DNA from: Kineosporia aurantiaca JCM 3230
GTDB lineage: Bacteria; Actinomycetota; Actinomycetes; Actinomycetales; Kineosporiaceae
DNA: 64,000 nucleotides
Direction of reading: 5' to 3'
Assembly (NCBI GenBank): GCA_000719025.1
Contig: JODP01000003.1
Coordinates: 434,001-498,000 of the forward strand
The notes beneath the pieces were generated by a model that had not been told where the DNA came from, made no database searches, and saw nothing but the letters and a program-made list of their open reading frames with translations. Both the position numbers and the translations under genes were made by a program. Positions 1 through 8,307 of the stretch are shown here, piece after piece (the stretch's first letter is position 1; each line of letters starts with the position of its first letter).

Positions 1-13
1 TGGTTTCCTGAAG

Positions 14-502
14 ATGAGCGTTCAGACCGAGCAGTCGCCGATGCCGAGCCGGCACTCGGTGCGCAACACGATCGAGGGCCTGATCGGCCGCGACGTGGAC
101 CTTTCGGACGGCGTCCCGCCGCCGGCCAAGTCGACCAACGTGGTCGCGGTGTACGTCACCGACCAGCTGAAGACGACCGCGCTGGCGGTTATCGACCTGG
201 AGTGCGCGGCCCGGATCGGCGGGGCCCTGGGAATGATCCCGCGCGGCGTCGTCGACGAGGCGATCAAGGCCCGGGAGTTCCCGAAGGACCTGGAGGAGAA
301 CTGCTACGAGGTGCTCAACGTGATGGCCTCGGTGTTCAACCTGCCGAACGCCCCGCACGTGCGCCTCTACGAGATGTACTCGCCGAACTCCGCCATCCCG
401 GCCGACGTCGCCCAGCTGGCGGCCACCGTCGGCAACCGGATGGACGTCAAGCTGAGCATCTCCGGGTACGGGGACGGATCGCTCGCGATCGTGATCAAGT
501 AA
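14..502 (+). CDS. CheX/CheC-like chemotaxis phosphatase-family protein
   Basis: A 162-residue protein with the alpha/beta pattern of the CheX/CheC/FliY family. A YEVLN segment at about residues 98-102 supplies an E99-x-x-N102 pair, the signature used by CheC/CheX enzymes to remove phosphate from CheY-P. Only one such helix is seen, which is CheX-like rather than the two-helix CheC arrangement. The N-terminal 40 residues are polar and probably flexible. The ATG is 13 bases from the window edge, so an upstream partner gene cannot be excluded. It precedes an EAL-HDOD gene by 23 bases, probably in one operon. No CheY or CheA is visible in the window. The family call is from pattern only and is moderately sure. 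Confidence 0.6.
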   Translation: MSVQTEQSPMPSRHSVRNTIEGLIGRDVDLSDGVPPPAKSTNVVAVYVTDQLKTTALAVIDLECAARIGGALGMIPRGVVDEAIKAREFPKDLEENCYEVLNVMASVFNLPNAPHVRLYEMYSPNSAIPADVAQLAATVGNRMDVKLSISGYGDGSLAIVIK

Positions 503-525
503 CCACCGGCAGGGACGGAAAGACG

Positions 526-1800
526 ATGGCTGATGTGCCGGCACCCACGGAGAACCTGCGGGTGCCGGCGCAGACGCGCGTCCCGGCCGACGCGGTGCGG
601 GACGTAAGAGTGGGCCGACAGGGACTTTACGACGCCCGGCGGTCGCTGATGGCGTACGAGGTGCTGTTCCACTCGGGTTCCACCGGGGCCAAGCACCCCG
701 GGGACCGGGCCACCTCCCAGGTCATCGCGACCACGTTCGGCACCTTCGGGGTGGACCGGATCGCCGGTTCGCGGCCGGTCTTCATCGGTTTCACCCGGGC
801 CTTCCTGACCGGGATCATCCCGATCCCGGTGGAGCCGGCCGGGGTGGTGGTGGAGATCCCGGCGACCATGATGGTGGACGCGGAGCTGCTGGCCGGGGTG
901 GAGCAGTTGCGGGAGGACGGGTACCGGATCGCGCTGTGCGAGTACGGCGGTCAGCCCGAGGCCTCGGTCCTGCTCGACCTCGTCGACTACGTGAAGATCG
1001 AGGTCCCCGCGCACAACGGTTTCCAGCTCGCCGAACTGGCCGCCCGGGTGACCGAGCGCGGCCGGGAACTGATCGCCTCGGGAATCGACGACGAGGCGAC
1101 GCTGGCCCGGGCGGTCGAGCTCGGCTTCGCGCTGTTCCAGGGTTCCTGGCTGGAGAAGCCGACCGTGCTGCAGCGGCGCACCCTGTCGCCGACCCAGCTG
1201 GTCTGCGTGCGGCTGCTCGGCGACCTGGCCGATCCGGACCTGGACATCATCCGGCTGGAACCGGCCATCGGCAGCGACCCGGGTCTGGCCCTGCGGTTGC
1301 TGCGGACCGCCAACTCGGCCGCCTCCGGCGCCTCCCGGCAGATCGCCTCGCTGCGCCAGGCCCTGGTCATCATCGGGCCGCGCCGGCTGCGCTCCTGGAT
1401 CGTGCTGATCCTGCTCGAGGGCCCGTCCACCGCGTCCCCGGCCGACGGCCTCTGGAAGGTGCTGGCCCGGGCCTGTGCCTGCCGGGTGCTGGCTCCGGCG
1501 GCGCTCGCCGACCTGGCCTTCACGGTGGGCCTGCTGTCCGGCGCCGCCGACGTGCTCGGCGCTTCCCCGCAGACCGTCGCGGAAGCCGCCGGCGTCACGA
1601 AAGAAGTCAAGGACGCCCTGGTCAGCGGGCTGGGTGGGGCCGGGACGGCGCTGTCCGCGGTCCTCGCCCACGAACTTGACGACGACGCCGGGGTGCTCGC
1701 CTCCGGCCTGGCCCCCTACGACGTCTCGCACGCCTACCTGGAATCGCTGAGCGAATCCCTGCGGCTGGTCGAGGAAATCACCGGGGTTGCCGGGGACTGA
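526..1800 (+). CDS. EAL-HDOD signalling protein with degenerate EAL domain
   Basis: A 424-residue YuxH-type protein. An EAL-like domain (about residues 25-215) precedes an HDOD domain (about 225-400, with the helix containing LLRTANSAASG). The EAL motif is EVL. The usual Asn of the second strand is Gly (FIGF), the DDFG-type aspartates are replaced (CEYGG), and the KID motif reads KIE, while the late FQG segment is kept. Loss of the paired aspartates predicts no c-di-GMP hydrolysis, so it is more likely a binding or scaffold protein. The ATG at 526 follows AGGGACGG-type ribosome binding sequence. It ends 7 bases before the convergent reductase gene. A role in motility signalling is inferred from position. 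Confidence 0.75.
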   Translation: MADVPAPTENLRVPAQTRVPADAVRDVRVGRQGLYDARRSLMAYEVLFHSGSTGAKHPGDRATSQVIATTFGTFGVDRIAGSRPVFIGFTRAFLTGIIPIPVEPAGVVVEIPATMMVDAELLAGVEQLREDGYRIALCEYGGQPEASVLLDLVDYVKIEVPAHNGFQLAELAARVTERGRELIASGIDDEATLARAVELGFALFQGSWLEKPTVLQRRTLSPTQLVCVRLLGDLADPDLDIIRLEPAIGSDPGLALRLLRTANSAASGASRQIASLRQALVIIGPRRLRSWIVLILLEGPSTASPADGLWKVLARACACRVLAPAALADLAFTVGLLSGAADVLGASPQTVAEAAGVTKEVKDALVSGLGGAGTALSAVLAHELDDDAGVLASGLAPYDVSHAYLESLSESLRLVEEITGVAGD

Positions 1801-1807
1801 CGGGCGA

Positions 1808-2686
1808 TCAGGCGGGGACGTCGGCGGTCGTCGGGGTTTCCAGGAGCGCGGTGAACTGCTCCGGGCTCAGCTCGATCTGCGCAGCCGCCACGTTCTCCTC
1901 CAAGTGCGCGGTCGACGCGGTGCCGGGGATCGGCGCGATCACGTCCGAGCGAGCCAGCAGCCAGGCCAGCGAGACCTGGGCCGGGCTCGCCCCGAGGGTC
2001 TCGGCGATGTCGGTGAGGACGCCCGCCCCGGTGACCAGGCCACCGGCCAGGATGGGGTACCAGGGCACGAAGGCGATGCCTTCCCGGGTGCAGTGGTCCA
2101 CCACCGGGTCCCAGGTGCGGACCGCGAGGTTGTAGATGTTCTGCACGCTGACGATGTCGACGATCCGGCGGGCCTGCTCGATCTGCCCGACGCTCACCTC
2201 GGACAGCCCGACCGCGCCGATCTTGCCCTCGTCCTGCAGCGTTTTCAGTTCCCCGACCTGATCCTCGAGCGGTACCGCCGGATCCACCCGGTGCAGGCTG
2301 AGCAGGTCGATCCGCTCCACCCGCAGGCGTCGCAGACTGGCCTCGCACTGGTGGCGGAGGAATTCCGGCCGCCCGACCGGGGCCCATTCCCGGGGCCGGG
2401 TCTGCACCTGGCCGATCTTCGTGGAGACCAGCAGGTGCTCCGGATACGGGTACAGCGCCTCGGCCAGGATCTCCTCGGTCACGCCGAAACCGTAAACGTC
2501 TGCCGTATCGATGAATTCGATGCCGAGATCGACCGCGCGGCGGGCCACCCGGATCGAGTTGGCCCGATCGTCCGGTGGCCCCCAGATGCCCGGCCCGGCC
2601 AGCCGCATGGCGCCGAAGCCCAGACGCCGCAGGGTCTTTCCGGCGATCTCAACGGTCTGTGCCCGAGCGGGTTCGAGCGGTTGCAC
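1808..2686 (-). CDS. aldo/keto reductase
   Basis: A 292-residue protein of the aldo/keto reductase superfamily, an NADPH-dependent TIM barrel that reduces aldehydes or ketones. Visible catalytic residues are Asp and Tyr in IDTADVYG, Lys in VSTKIG and His in LLSLHRVDP. The late IPGTASTAHLEEN segment is the cofactor phosphate-binding part. It has the length of the compact bacterial family that resembles pyridoxal or plant-pathogen-type reductases. The start is GTG, with GGGAGAAC about 8 bases upstream. It is transcribed divergently from an AraC-type regulator with a 67-base gap, the usual arrangement for a regulator and its target. The substrate is unknown. No link to motility is seen in the sequence. 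Confidence 0.88.
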   Translation of the reverse strand: MQPLEPARAQTVEIAGKTLRRLGFGAMRLAGPGIWGPPDDRANSIRVARRAVDLGIEFIDTADVYGFGVTEEILAEALYPYPEHLLVSTKIGQVQTRPREWAPVGRPEFLRHQCEASLRRLRVERIDLLSLHRVDPAVPLEDQVGELKTLQDEGKIGAVGLSEVSVGQIEQARRIVDIVSVQNIYNLAVRTWDPVVDHCTREGIAFVPWYPILAGGLVTGAGVLTDIAETLGASPAQVSLAWLLARSDVIAPIPGTASTAHLEENVAAAQIELSPEQFTALLETPTTADVPA

Positions 2687-2753
2687 GAGAGTTCTCCCGG
2701 TAAGTCGGTTACGGTGACTTTCTCCAGGCTAGGAGGACGGACGGGAGCAGGCA

Positions 2754-3734
2754 TTGGACGACGGCGTCAATCGACAGAACACCGGCGACACCGTGCCCCG
2801 GCCGCGCGAGTTCTCTTACCGCTCCGGGGACGCGTCGGAGTTCGCCCGCTCCTGGCAGGCCACGATCGGGGACTCGATCCCGCTGCCGACCTTCGCCTCG
2901 CCGGATCTGCGGGGCCACAGCTGGGCGGGCCGGGCCGGGGACGTGGCGATCAGCGAGATGAACGTGACGGCCCCGGTGCGGACCCTTACCCTGCCCTCGC
3001 CGGCCGAGAACGTGGTCCGGCTCTGGGCGGTCCACCGAGGCCGGTGGTCGATGCCCGATCCCTACGGGCGTGGCGCGCACGTGATCGCCGGCGGCGAGTT
3101 CCTGCTCCAGCATGTCACCGCGACGTCCCACTTCGAGACCGCGCCCGACACCGCGTCCATCATTCTGATGTTCCCCCACCGAGGGCTGAAGGACGTCCTT
3201 CGCCGGCGGGTGGTCTCCGGTGCGATCGGCGACACCCCCGAGGTGCGGATGCTGCTGGCGCACGCCGGGATGGTGCGCCAGACCCTGTCCGGGCTGGGCG
3301 AGGCGGGCCTGCGGGCCGCCGAGAGCGCGCTGGTCGAGCTGGCCGCCGGGGTGGCGATGGGCCGGTTCGACGATCAGGAGGCCGAACTCCGGCCCGCCCT
3401 GGTGCGCGCGGCCCAGGACCTGGCCGACGCCCGGCTGACCGACGCGGACCTGTCCTCGGACCGGCTGGCCCACGAGTTGCACGTCTCGGTGCGCACCCTG
3501 CAGCGGGCCTTCGCCGAGGTGGGCGAGCCGGTCAGCGGCTACGTCCGGCGCCGGCGGCTCGAGCAGGCCCGGAAGGTCCTGTTCGCGGGCGGGTCCAGCG
3601 TCTCCGAGGTGGCCGCCCGCTACCGGTTCGCCGACACCAGCCACTTCATCCGGGCGTTCCGCAAGCAGTACGGCACGACCCCCGCCGAGGGCCGCCCAAA
3701 CCGGACCTCCCGGCGTCATCCGGGTGGCGGTTAA
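2754..3734 (+). CDS. AraC-family transcriptional regulator
   Basis: A 326-residue regulator. The N-terminal 200 residues look like a cupin-type AraC sensor domain. The C-terminal 100 residues carry two helix-turn-helix units (RLAHELHVSVRTLQRAF and VSEVAARYRFADTSHFIRAF) and the usual family end YGTTP. The proposed start is TTG at 2754, downstream of AGGAGG at 2731-2736 with unusually long spacing; a GTG at 2793 is an alternative. It is divergent from the aldo/keto reductase, its likeliest target. Its TAA stop forms part of a TAAA element that looks like the -35 box of fliM, so it abuts the flagellar export block without an intergenic gap. Confidence 0.87.
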   Translation: MDDGVNRQNTGDTVPRPREFSYRSGDASEFARSWQATIGDSIPLPTFASPDLRGHSWAGRAGDVAISEMNVTAPVRTLTLPSPAENVVRLWAVHRGRWSMPDPYGRGAHVIAGGEFLLQHVTATSHFETAPDTASIILMFPHRGLKDVLRRRVVSGAIGDTPEVRMLLAHAGMVRQTLSGLGEAGLRAAESALVELAAGVAMGRFDDQEAELRPALVRAAQDLADARLTDADLSSDRLAHELHVSVRTLQRAFAEVGEPVSGYVRRRRLEQARKVLFAGGSSVSEVAARYRFADTSHFIRAFRKQYGTTPAEGRPNRTSRRHPGGG

Positions 3735-3759
3735 AGGACTTCGCCCGAGCCACCGATGG
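3732..3759 (+). promoter_or_regulatory. candidate sigma-28-type promoter of fliM
   Basis: TAAA (3732-3735), 16 bases, then ACCGATGG (3752-3759), compared with the known FliA/WhiG consensus TAAA-N15-GCCGATAA. The -35 is perfect and the -10 matches 5 of 8. The predicted start of transcription, about 7 bases on, falls at or next to the fliM GTG at 3767, so the mRNA may be leaderless. The -35 overlaps the stop codon of the AraC gene. Confidence 0.45.
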
Positions 3760-3766
3760 ACCTTTC

Positions 3767-4684
3767 GTGGGCTACTCCAATCAGGCGACCAGCACAGGCA
3801 GGCGCCCTCGGGCAGGTGCTCGAACCTATGACTTCCGCCGGCCGGTGCGGCTGGCCCGGGAGGATGCCCACCTGCTGAAGGTCGCGATGCAGACCCTCGG
3901 CCGGCAGGCAACCACCGTGCTGACCACCAGTCTGCGGGCGGTCAGCGTACTCAGCCTCATCCAGGTCGAGGAGATGAGCTACGACGAGTACTTGTCCGGG
4001 TTGCCCGAGGCCAACGTCTGCGCCGTCATGTCGCTGGAACCGTTGCAGGGCAAGGCGCTGATGAGCCTCGACCTGAGCACGCTGATGGTGATGATCGATC
4101 ACCTGCTCGGCGGCAGCGGGGTCGACGAGCAGCCCGAGCGGCAGCTCACCGACATCGAGCAGACGCTGGTCCGGCACCTGCTGGGCCGGGTGCTGCGGGA
4201 GCTGGCGTACGCGCTGGAGCCGATCGCGGTGACCCGTCCGCAACTGCTCACGCTGGAGAGCAACGCCCAGTTCGTGCAGGCTGCGGCGGCCACCGACCCG
4301 GTGATCGTGGCCCGGATGCAGCTGGCGGTGGGGGAGCGGATCAGCACGATGGATCTGTGCATGCCCTACGCCATGCTGCAGCCGGCGCTGGAACAGGCCA
4401 CCCGGTCGCAGGACCGCGGTGAGAAGCAGAAGGTGCGCAGCGCGGCGGCGGCCAAGACCACCCAGCGGCTGAACGACGTCGAGGTCGACGTCTCGATCCG
4501 CTTCGACGCGCTGCGGATGAGCTCCTCGCAGATCGGCCGCCTGGCCGTCGGCGACGTGATCAGCCTCGGCCACCGCACCACCCAGCCGCTCGAGGTCACC
4601 TCGGCGTCCTCGACCTTCGGCTACGCGATCCCGGGGGCCAGCGGCAAGCAGCTGGCCGCGCTGATCGTCGACCCGGAGCAATAA
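3767..4684 (+). CDS. fliM: flagellar motor switch protein FliM
   Basis: A 305-residue FliM, the middle C-ring protein. The family core begins at YDFRRPVRLARED, continues through the CheC-like middle domain (LLGGSGVDEQPERQLTDIEQTLV) and ends in a SpoA domain (residues about 225-303). The N-terminal CheY-P-binding peptide of enteric FliM (LSQDEIDALL type) is absent; only about 20 basic residues precede the core. GTG at 3767 was chosen because the frame upstream only overlaps the AraC gene. No good ribosome binding site is seen, which fits a leaderless transcript. It is followed after 94 bases by fliN. It is separated from fliL, its usual upstream neighbour in actinobacterial clusters. Confidence 0.92.
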   Translation: MGYSNQATSTGRRPRAGARTYDFRRPVRLAREDAHLLKVAMQTLGRQATTVLTTSLRAVSVLSLIQVEEMSYDEYLSGLPEANVCAVMSLEPLQGKALMSLDLSTLMVMIDHLLGGSGVDEQPERQLTDIEQTLVRHLLGRVLRELAYALEPIAVTRPQLLTLESNAQFVQAAAATDPVIVARMQLAVGERISTMDLCMPYAMLQPALEQATRSQDRGEKQKVRSAAAAKTTQRLNDVEVDVSIRFDALRMSSSQIGRLAVGDVISLGHRTTQPLEVTSASSTFGYAIPGASGKQLAALIVDPEQ

Positions 4685-4699
4685 CTTCACCCAGATAGC

Positions 4700-4727
4700 T
4701 CAATAGACGCAGGGATGCGGCCGAGAA
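4700..4727 (+). promoter_or_regulatory. candidate sigma-28-type promoter of fliN
   Basis: TCAA (4700-4703), 16 bases, then GCCGAGAA (4720-4727). The -10 matches 7 of 8 of the GCCGATAA consensus, and TCAA recurs as the -35 box before several flagellar genes in this window. It lies in the 94-base gap before fliN and would drive fliN through flhB. Confidence 0.55.
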
Positions 4728-4778
4728 GGCAGGGAAGCCACCTCGAACAACCTGACTCAACGCATCCGAGGACCCCTC

Positions 4779-5576
4779 ATGTCTTTCTCCGCCTCACCCC
4801 TGGTTCCCGAGCAGCGCACGGCCGCCGAGTCCGGCAACCGGGACGCCGCGGTCCAGGCCGCCGTCGGGGCCGTGCGCGAGGCCCTGCCGCAGATCCCGTC
4901 CGCGTCGCCGCTCACCCTGGGCGACCCGGTCCAGGATCCCGGTCAGGCCACCCTGCCCGACCCGGCCGGCGCGGCCATCACCGCCTTCCTCTCCGGCGGG
5001 ATCGAGGGCAAGGTGCTCCTGGTCGTCGGCCAGGACCTGGTCGACGCCCTGGCCGGCACCCCGTTCGGCTCGCTCGAGCCGGCCCAGGCCCTGCGCCCGG
5101 CGCTGGACTCGATCGCCAGTTCGATGGGCGGCCGGCTGGACGGCGACCCCACCGCCACTCCGGTCGAGGAATGCCTGGACGTGCTGACCGGCGGCACCGT
5201 GGTGATCCTCCCGCTGTCCGGTCCGGACGGCGCGGTCACCGCGCTGGTCGGCCTGTCGATCACCCAGATGGCGCCGCCCGCCGCCGCTTCCCCGGCGGCG
5301 GGGGCCCGGCCCAGTGCGGCCGGCGCCCGCAGCTGGGGGATCGAGATGCTCCGCGACGTCGAGATGGAGGTGACCTGCGAGCTCGGCCGCACCCGGATGT
5401 CGGTGCGCCAGCTGCTCGCGCTGGCCCCCGGTGACGTCGTCGAGCTGGACCGGCTGGCCGGGTCGCCGGCCGATCTCCTGGTCAACGGCACGCTCCTGGC
5501 CCGCGGCGAAGTCGTGGTCGTGGACGAGAGTTTCGGCCTGCGGATCACCGAGATCGTCACCCGGGACGCGACATGA
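4779..5576 (+). CDS. fliN: flagellar motor switch protein FliN with N-terminal FliY-like extension
   Basis: A 265-residue protein whose last 80 residues are a SpoA domain (IEMLRDVEMEVTCELG, LLALAPGDVVELD, GEVVVVDESFGLRITEIV). FliN of enterics is only about 137 residues. The first 170 residues resemble a shrunken CheC-like domain, as in FliY, followed by an Ala/Pro linker at about 168-185. No complete E-x-x-N phosphatase motif is obvious, so phosphatase activity is doubtful. It forms the base of the C-ring and docks FliH. The ATG at 4779 is preceded by a GAGGACC sequence. It overlaps fliO by four bases (ATGA), which implies translational coupling. Confidence 0.87.
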   Translation: MSFSASPLVPEQRTAAESGNRDAAVQAAVGAVREALPQIPSASPLTLGDPVQDPGQATLPDPAGAAITAFLSGGIEGKVLLVVGQDLVDALAGTPFGSLEPAQALRPALDSIASSMGGRLDGDPTATPVEECLDVLTGGTVVILPLSGPDGAVTALVGLSITQMAPPAAASPAAGARPSAAGARSWGIEMLRDVEMEVTCELGRTRMSVRQLLALAPGDVVELDRLAGSPADLLVNGTLLARGEVVVVDESFGLRITEIVTRDAT

Positions 5577-7126
5577 CCGGCGACCTGGCGATGCTCGGCC
5601 GAGTGGTCGGCGGGCTGATCGTGGTGCTGGTGACGATCGCGCTGGTCGCCCGGGTGGCCCGGCGGGCGCGGGGGGACAACGCCGGCAGCGGTCTGCGGAT
5701 CGTCGAGCGGATCGGTATCTCCCGCGAGGCGAACCTGGCGGTGGTCGAGATCTCGGATCGCCGGCTGCTGCTCGGGATCACCTCGCAGCAGGTGACGATG
5801 CTCGCCGATGTGCAGCCGGAGCCGGCCTCCCCGGTGGTCCTGGAGCCGGCCAAGGTCTCCGACGAGGTCTTCGTGTTGCCCGGCTCGCGCCGGGAGGCCC
5901 GGTTGTCGCGCACGGGTAAGGGGGCGGTCGCCGGAGCGGTCAGGGCCTCCTTGCGGCGGCAGTTGGGGTTGCGGAAGCCGGCTGATGAGGGACGTCGGCG
6001 GCGGGGCTCGAGGGTGACCCGGGACCCGGCTCTGGTGCCGCCCACCATCAGCGCGCCGGAGAACATCGACTACGACGAACTCCGGGAAAGTGAAAGCGCG
6101 GCCAGCGAACTGGCGGCCTCCTTCGAGGCGCACGCCGAGCCCGCCCCGGTGGATGCACTGCTGATGGATGTCCAGGACTCGGTCGAGTCCGGGGATCCGG
6201 TCGAGCTGCCCCGGCCTTCGGGGCGTCGCGCCGCGGGGCCCCCTCTGGACACAGCGCCGCGGACCCGGGCCGAGAACCGGGCCTCGTTGCGGGAGGCTCC
6301 GGCCGACGACGAGCGGCGGGACGAGAACACCTCGCTGCCAGGCGATCTCAACCTGGACGAGCACCCCGACCTGGCCAGTGCCCTGCGCGCGGCTGGCCGG
6401 ACCGCCGCCGAGCCCAAGCCGCAGCCGGCTCCCCGACCCGAGCCGTGGTTCGAGCCTCAGCCGGGACCGCAGCTCGACCCCCGGCCGATCCCGGCCCCGC
6501 GACCGAGTGCCGACAACGGCCGTCGGCGCCCGCGCAGCACCTACGTTCCGGACAGCCCGGCCGCGCTGCTGGAGGGGATGGCCGCCCGGGAACGGTCCGG
6601 CGCGCAGTCTCCGCTTCGACCGCAGGTCGCCGGGCGGCCGCGGCCCGAGATCCGGCCGGAGGCCCGTCGGCAGGCCCGGGTTAATACCGAAATGCTTGCC
6701 CCGCAGAATGAATCACTGACCGAGCGGACGGCTCGCCAGGTAGCGGCGTTCCAGGCCGAGGCCTATCCGGACGCGGTGAACGCCGCGGCCCGGACCGGGA
6801 CCGGCAAGCGGGTCCGGACCGCTCAGGGAAGGCACCCGGCTCAGCCTCAGGGCGCTCTCCCGGTCCCGGCCCCCCGCGCCCAGTCGGTACTGCCCGAGCG
6901 GGCGCACCCCCAGCGGCGTCAGCCGGCCAACCCACCGGCCCAGCCTCAGACCAACGCCCAGACTCGTGCCCAGGCTCAGGGACGGACCCCCGAGCAGCCC
7001 CCGGCGCAGCCCTCCGGCCGCCGGTCCCAGCAGCAGCATCCGCAGGTCAATGGTTCGGTGCTGTCGCCCAGGACGTGGCGGCAGGGTGTTGACGCGCTGC
7101 GTGATCTGACCGTCCGACGGAGCTGA
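5573..7126 (+). CDS. fliO: FliO-like flagellar export protein with long disordered tail
   Basis: A 517-residue protein in the fliO position. One membrane segment (about residues 8-26) is followed by a small beta-rich domain (SGLRIVERIGISREANLAVVEISDRRLLLGITSQQVTML), which is the FliO signature. The remaining about 400 residues are rich in Pro, Arg, Gln and Ala with no recognisable fold; typical FliO proteins are 100-150 residues. FliO helps assemble the FliP ring. The tail would face the cytoplasm under the export gate. The ATGA overlap with fliN and the 2-base gap to fliP place it firmly in the operon. What the tail does is unknown. Confidence 0.82.
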   Translation: MTGDLAMLGRVVGGLIVVLVTIALVARVARRARGDNAGSGLRIVERIGISREANLAVVEISDRRLLLGITSQQVTMLADVQPEPASPVVLEPAKVSDEVFVLPGSRREARLSRTGKGAVAGAVRASLRRQLGLRKPADEGRRRRGSRVTRDPALVPPTISAPENIDYDELRESESAASELAASFEAHAEPAPVDALLMDVQDSVESGDPVELPRPSGRRAAGPPLDTAPRTRAENRASLREAPADDERRDENTSLPGDLNLDEHPDLASALRAAGRTAAEPKPQPAPRPEPWFEPQPGPQLDPRPIPAPRPSADNGRRRPRSTYVPDSPAALLEGMAARERSGAQSPLRPQVAGRPRPEIRPEARRQARVNTEMLAPQNESLTERTARQVAAFQAEAYPDAVNAAARTGTGKRVRTAQGRHPAQPQGALPVPAPRAQSVLPERAHPQRRQPANPPAQPQTNAQTRAQAQGRTPEQPPAQPSGRRSQQQHPQVNGSVLSPRTWRQGVDALRDLTVRRS

Positions 7127-7128
7127 TC

Positions 7129-8019
7129 ATGACCGGCCATTCCCCTCGGAAGGGCCTGCGACCCACCCACCGGCTTCTGGCCGGGCTGCTCTTCGGTGTG
7201 GTCATCGGGCTGTTCCAGATCGTCCTGCCCGGCACCGACGCAATGGCCGCCTCGGCGACCCCGACCCACCGGACGTCCGTCCAGACGTCCTTCAGCACCG
7301 TGCCCCGCACCCAACCGGTGGCGCCGACCGACCCGACCGGGCCGCAGTCGCCGACCGTGAAGAACGGCAACGTCACGGTCAGCGTGCCCGGGCAGCGCAG
7401 CCAGGTGCTCTCGATCATCCTGCTGGTCACCCTGATCGGCGTCGCTCCGTCGGTGCTGCTGCTCTGCACGTCGTTCACCAAGATCGTGGTGGTGCTCTCG
7501 CTGACCCGCAGCGCCCTGGGTACCCCGTCGGTGCCGCCGAACCAGGTGCTGGTCGGACTGGCGCTCTTCCTCTCGCTCTTCATCATGGGACCGACCGCCG
7601 ACGCGATCAACACCAAGGCGATCCAGCCCTACAGCAAGGGCGACATGAACGTCACCCAGGCCTACCGGGCCGGCAGCGAACCGCTGAAGGACTTCATGCT
7701 GAAGCACACCCGGGACGAGGAACTGGCGCTGATGACCAAGGCGGCCGACATGCCGCTGCCCAAGAACCGGGACTCGGTCGACCTGCGCACCCTGGTGCCG
7801 GCCTTCGTGCTCAGCGAACTGCGCGGGGCGTTCATCATCGGGTTCGTCGTGTTCATCCCGTTCCTGGTCATCGACATCGTGGTGAGCGCGATCCTGATGT
7901 CGCTGGGCATGGTGATGCTGCCCCCGGCGCTCGTCTCTCTCCCGTTCAAGCTCTTGCTCTTCGTGCTCGTCGACGGCTGGTCGCTGATCGTGACCACCCT
8001 GATCGGCAGCTACCACTAG
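7129..8019 (+). CDS. fliP: flagellar export gate protein FliP
   Basis: A 296-residue FliP, a core subunit of the flagellar type III export channel. An N-terminal signal-like hydrophobic segment (residues about 15-45) precedes a Thr/Pro-rich stretch. Then come the four family membrane segments, with typical motifs LLCTSFTKIVVVLSLTR, NQVLVGLALFLSLFIMGPT, LVPAFVLSELRGAF and ILMSLGMVMLPPALVSLPFKLLLFVLVDGW. It is about 50 residues longer than enteric FliP because of the leader and spacer. It starts 2 bases after the fliO stop and is followed by fliQ after 9 bases. Confidence 0.96.
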   Translation: MTGHSPRKGLRPTHRLLAGLLFGVVIGLFQIVLPGTDAMAASATPTHRTSVQTSFSTVPRTQPVAPTDPTGPQSPTVKNGNVTVSVPGQRSQVLSIILLVTLIGVAPSVLLLCTSFTKIVVVLSLTRSALGTPSVPPNQVLVGLALFLSLFIMGPTADAINTKAIQPYSKGDMNVTQAYRAGSEPLKDFMLKHTRDEELALMTKAADMPLPKNRDSVDLRTLVPAFVLSELRGAFIIGFVVFIPFLVIDIVVSAILMSLGMVMLPPALVSLPFKLLLFVLVDGWSLIVTTLIGSYH

Positions 8020-8028
8020 GAGATCCGC

Positions 8029-8298
8029 ATGGAAGACACGATCATCCAGATCGTGGCGGCGGCCCTGCTGACCGCGACCAAGGTGGCCGGCCCGGTGCTG
8101 TTCGCCACCCTCGCCATCGGTCTGCTGCTGTCGATCGTCCAGTCGGCCACCCAGATCCAGGAACAGACCCTGACCTTCGTGCCCAAGCTGGTGGTCACGG
8201 CGGTCGTCCTGGTGCTCACCGGGGGCTGGTGCCTGCGCACCCTGGAGGGGTTCACCCGGCAGCTGTTCGCCATGGTGCCCAGCCTCCTGAACACCTGA
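8029..8298 (+). CDS. fliQ: flagellar export gate protein FliQ
   Basis: An 89-residue FliQ with two membrane helices and the family features: KVAGPVLFATLAIGLLLSIVQSATQIQEQTL, then a second hydrophobic helix. FliQ wraps the FliP/FliR helical assembly of the export gate. AGGAG lies just upstream of the ATG. It sits between fliP and fliR, 9 bases from each, in the conserved P-Q-R order. Confidence 0.95.
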   Translation: MEDTIIQIVAAALLTATKVAGPVLFATLAIGLLLSIVQSATQIQEQTLTFVPKLVVTAVVLVLTGGWCLRTLEGFTRQLFAMVPSLLNT

Positions 8299-8307
8299 GA
8301 ACCCCTC

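Noticed and set aside
1787..3766. Extension of the fliM reading frame 660 codons upstream
   Set aside because: It overlaps the aldo/keto reductase and AraC genes in other frames and encodes low-complexity sequence. The FliM core begins near 3827.
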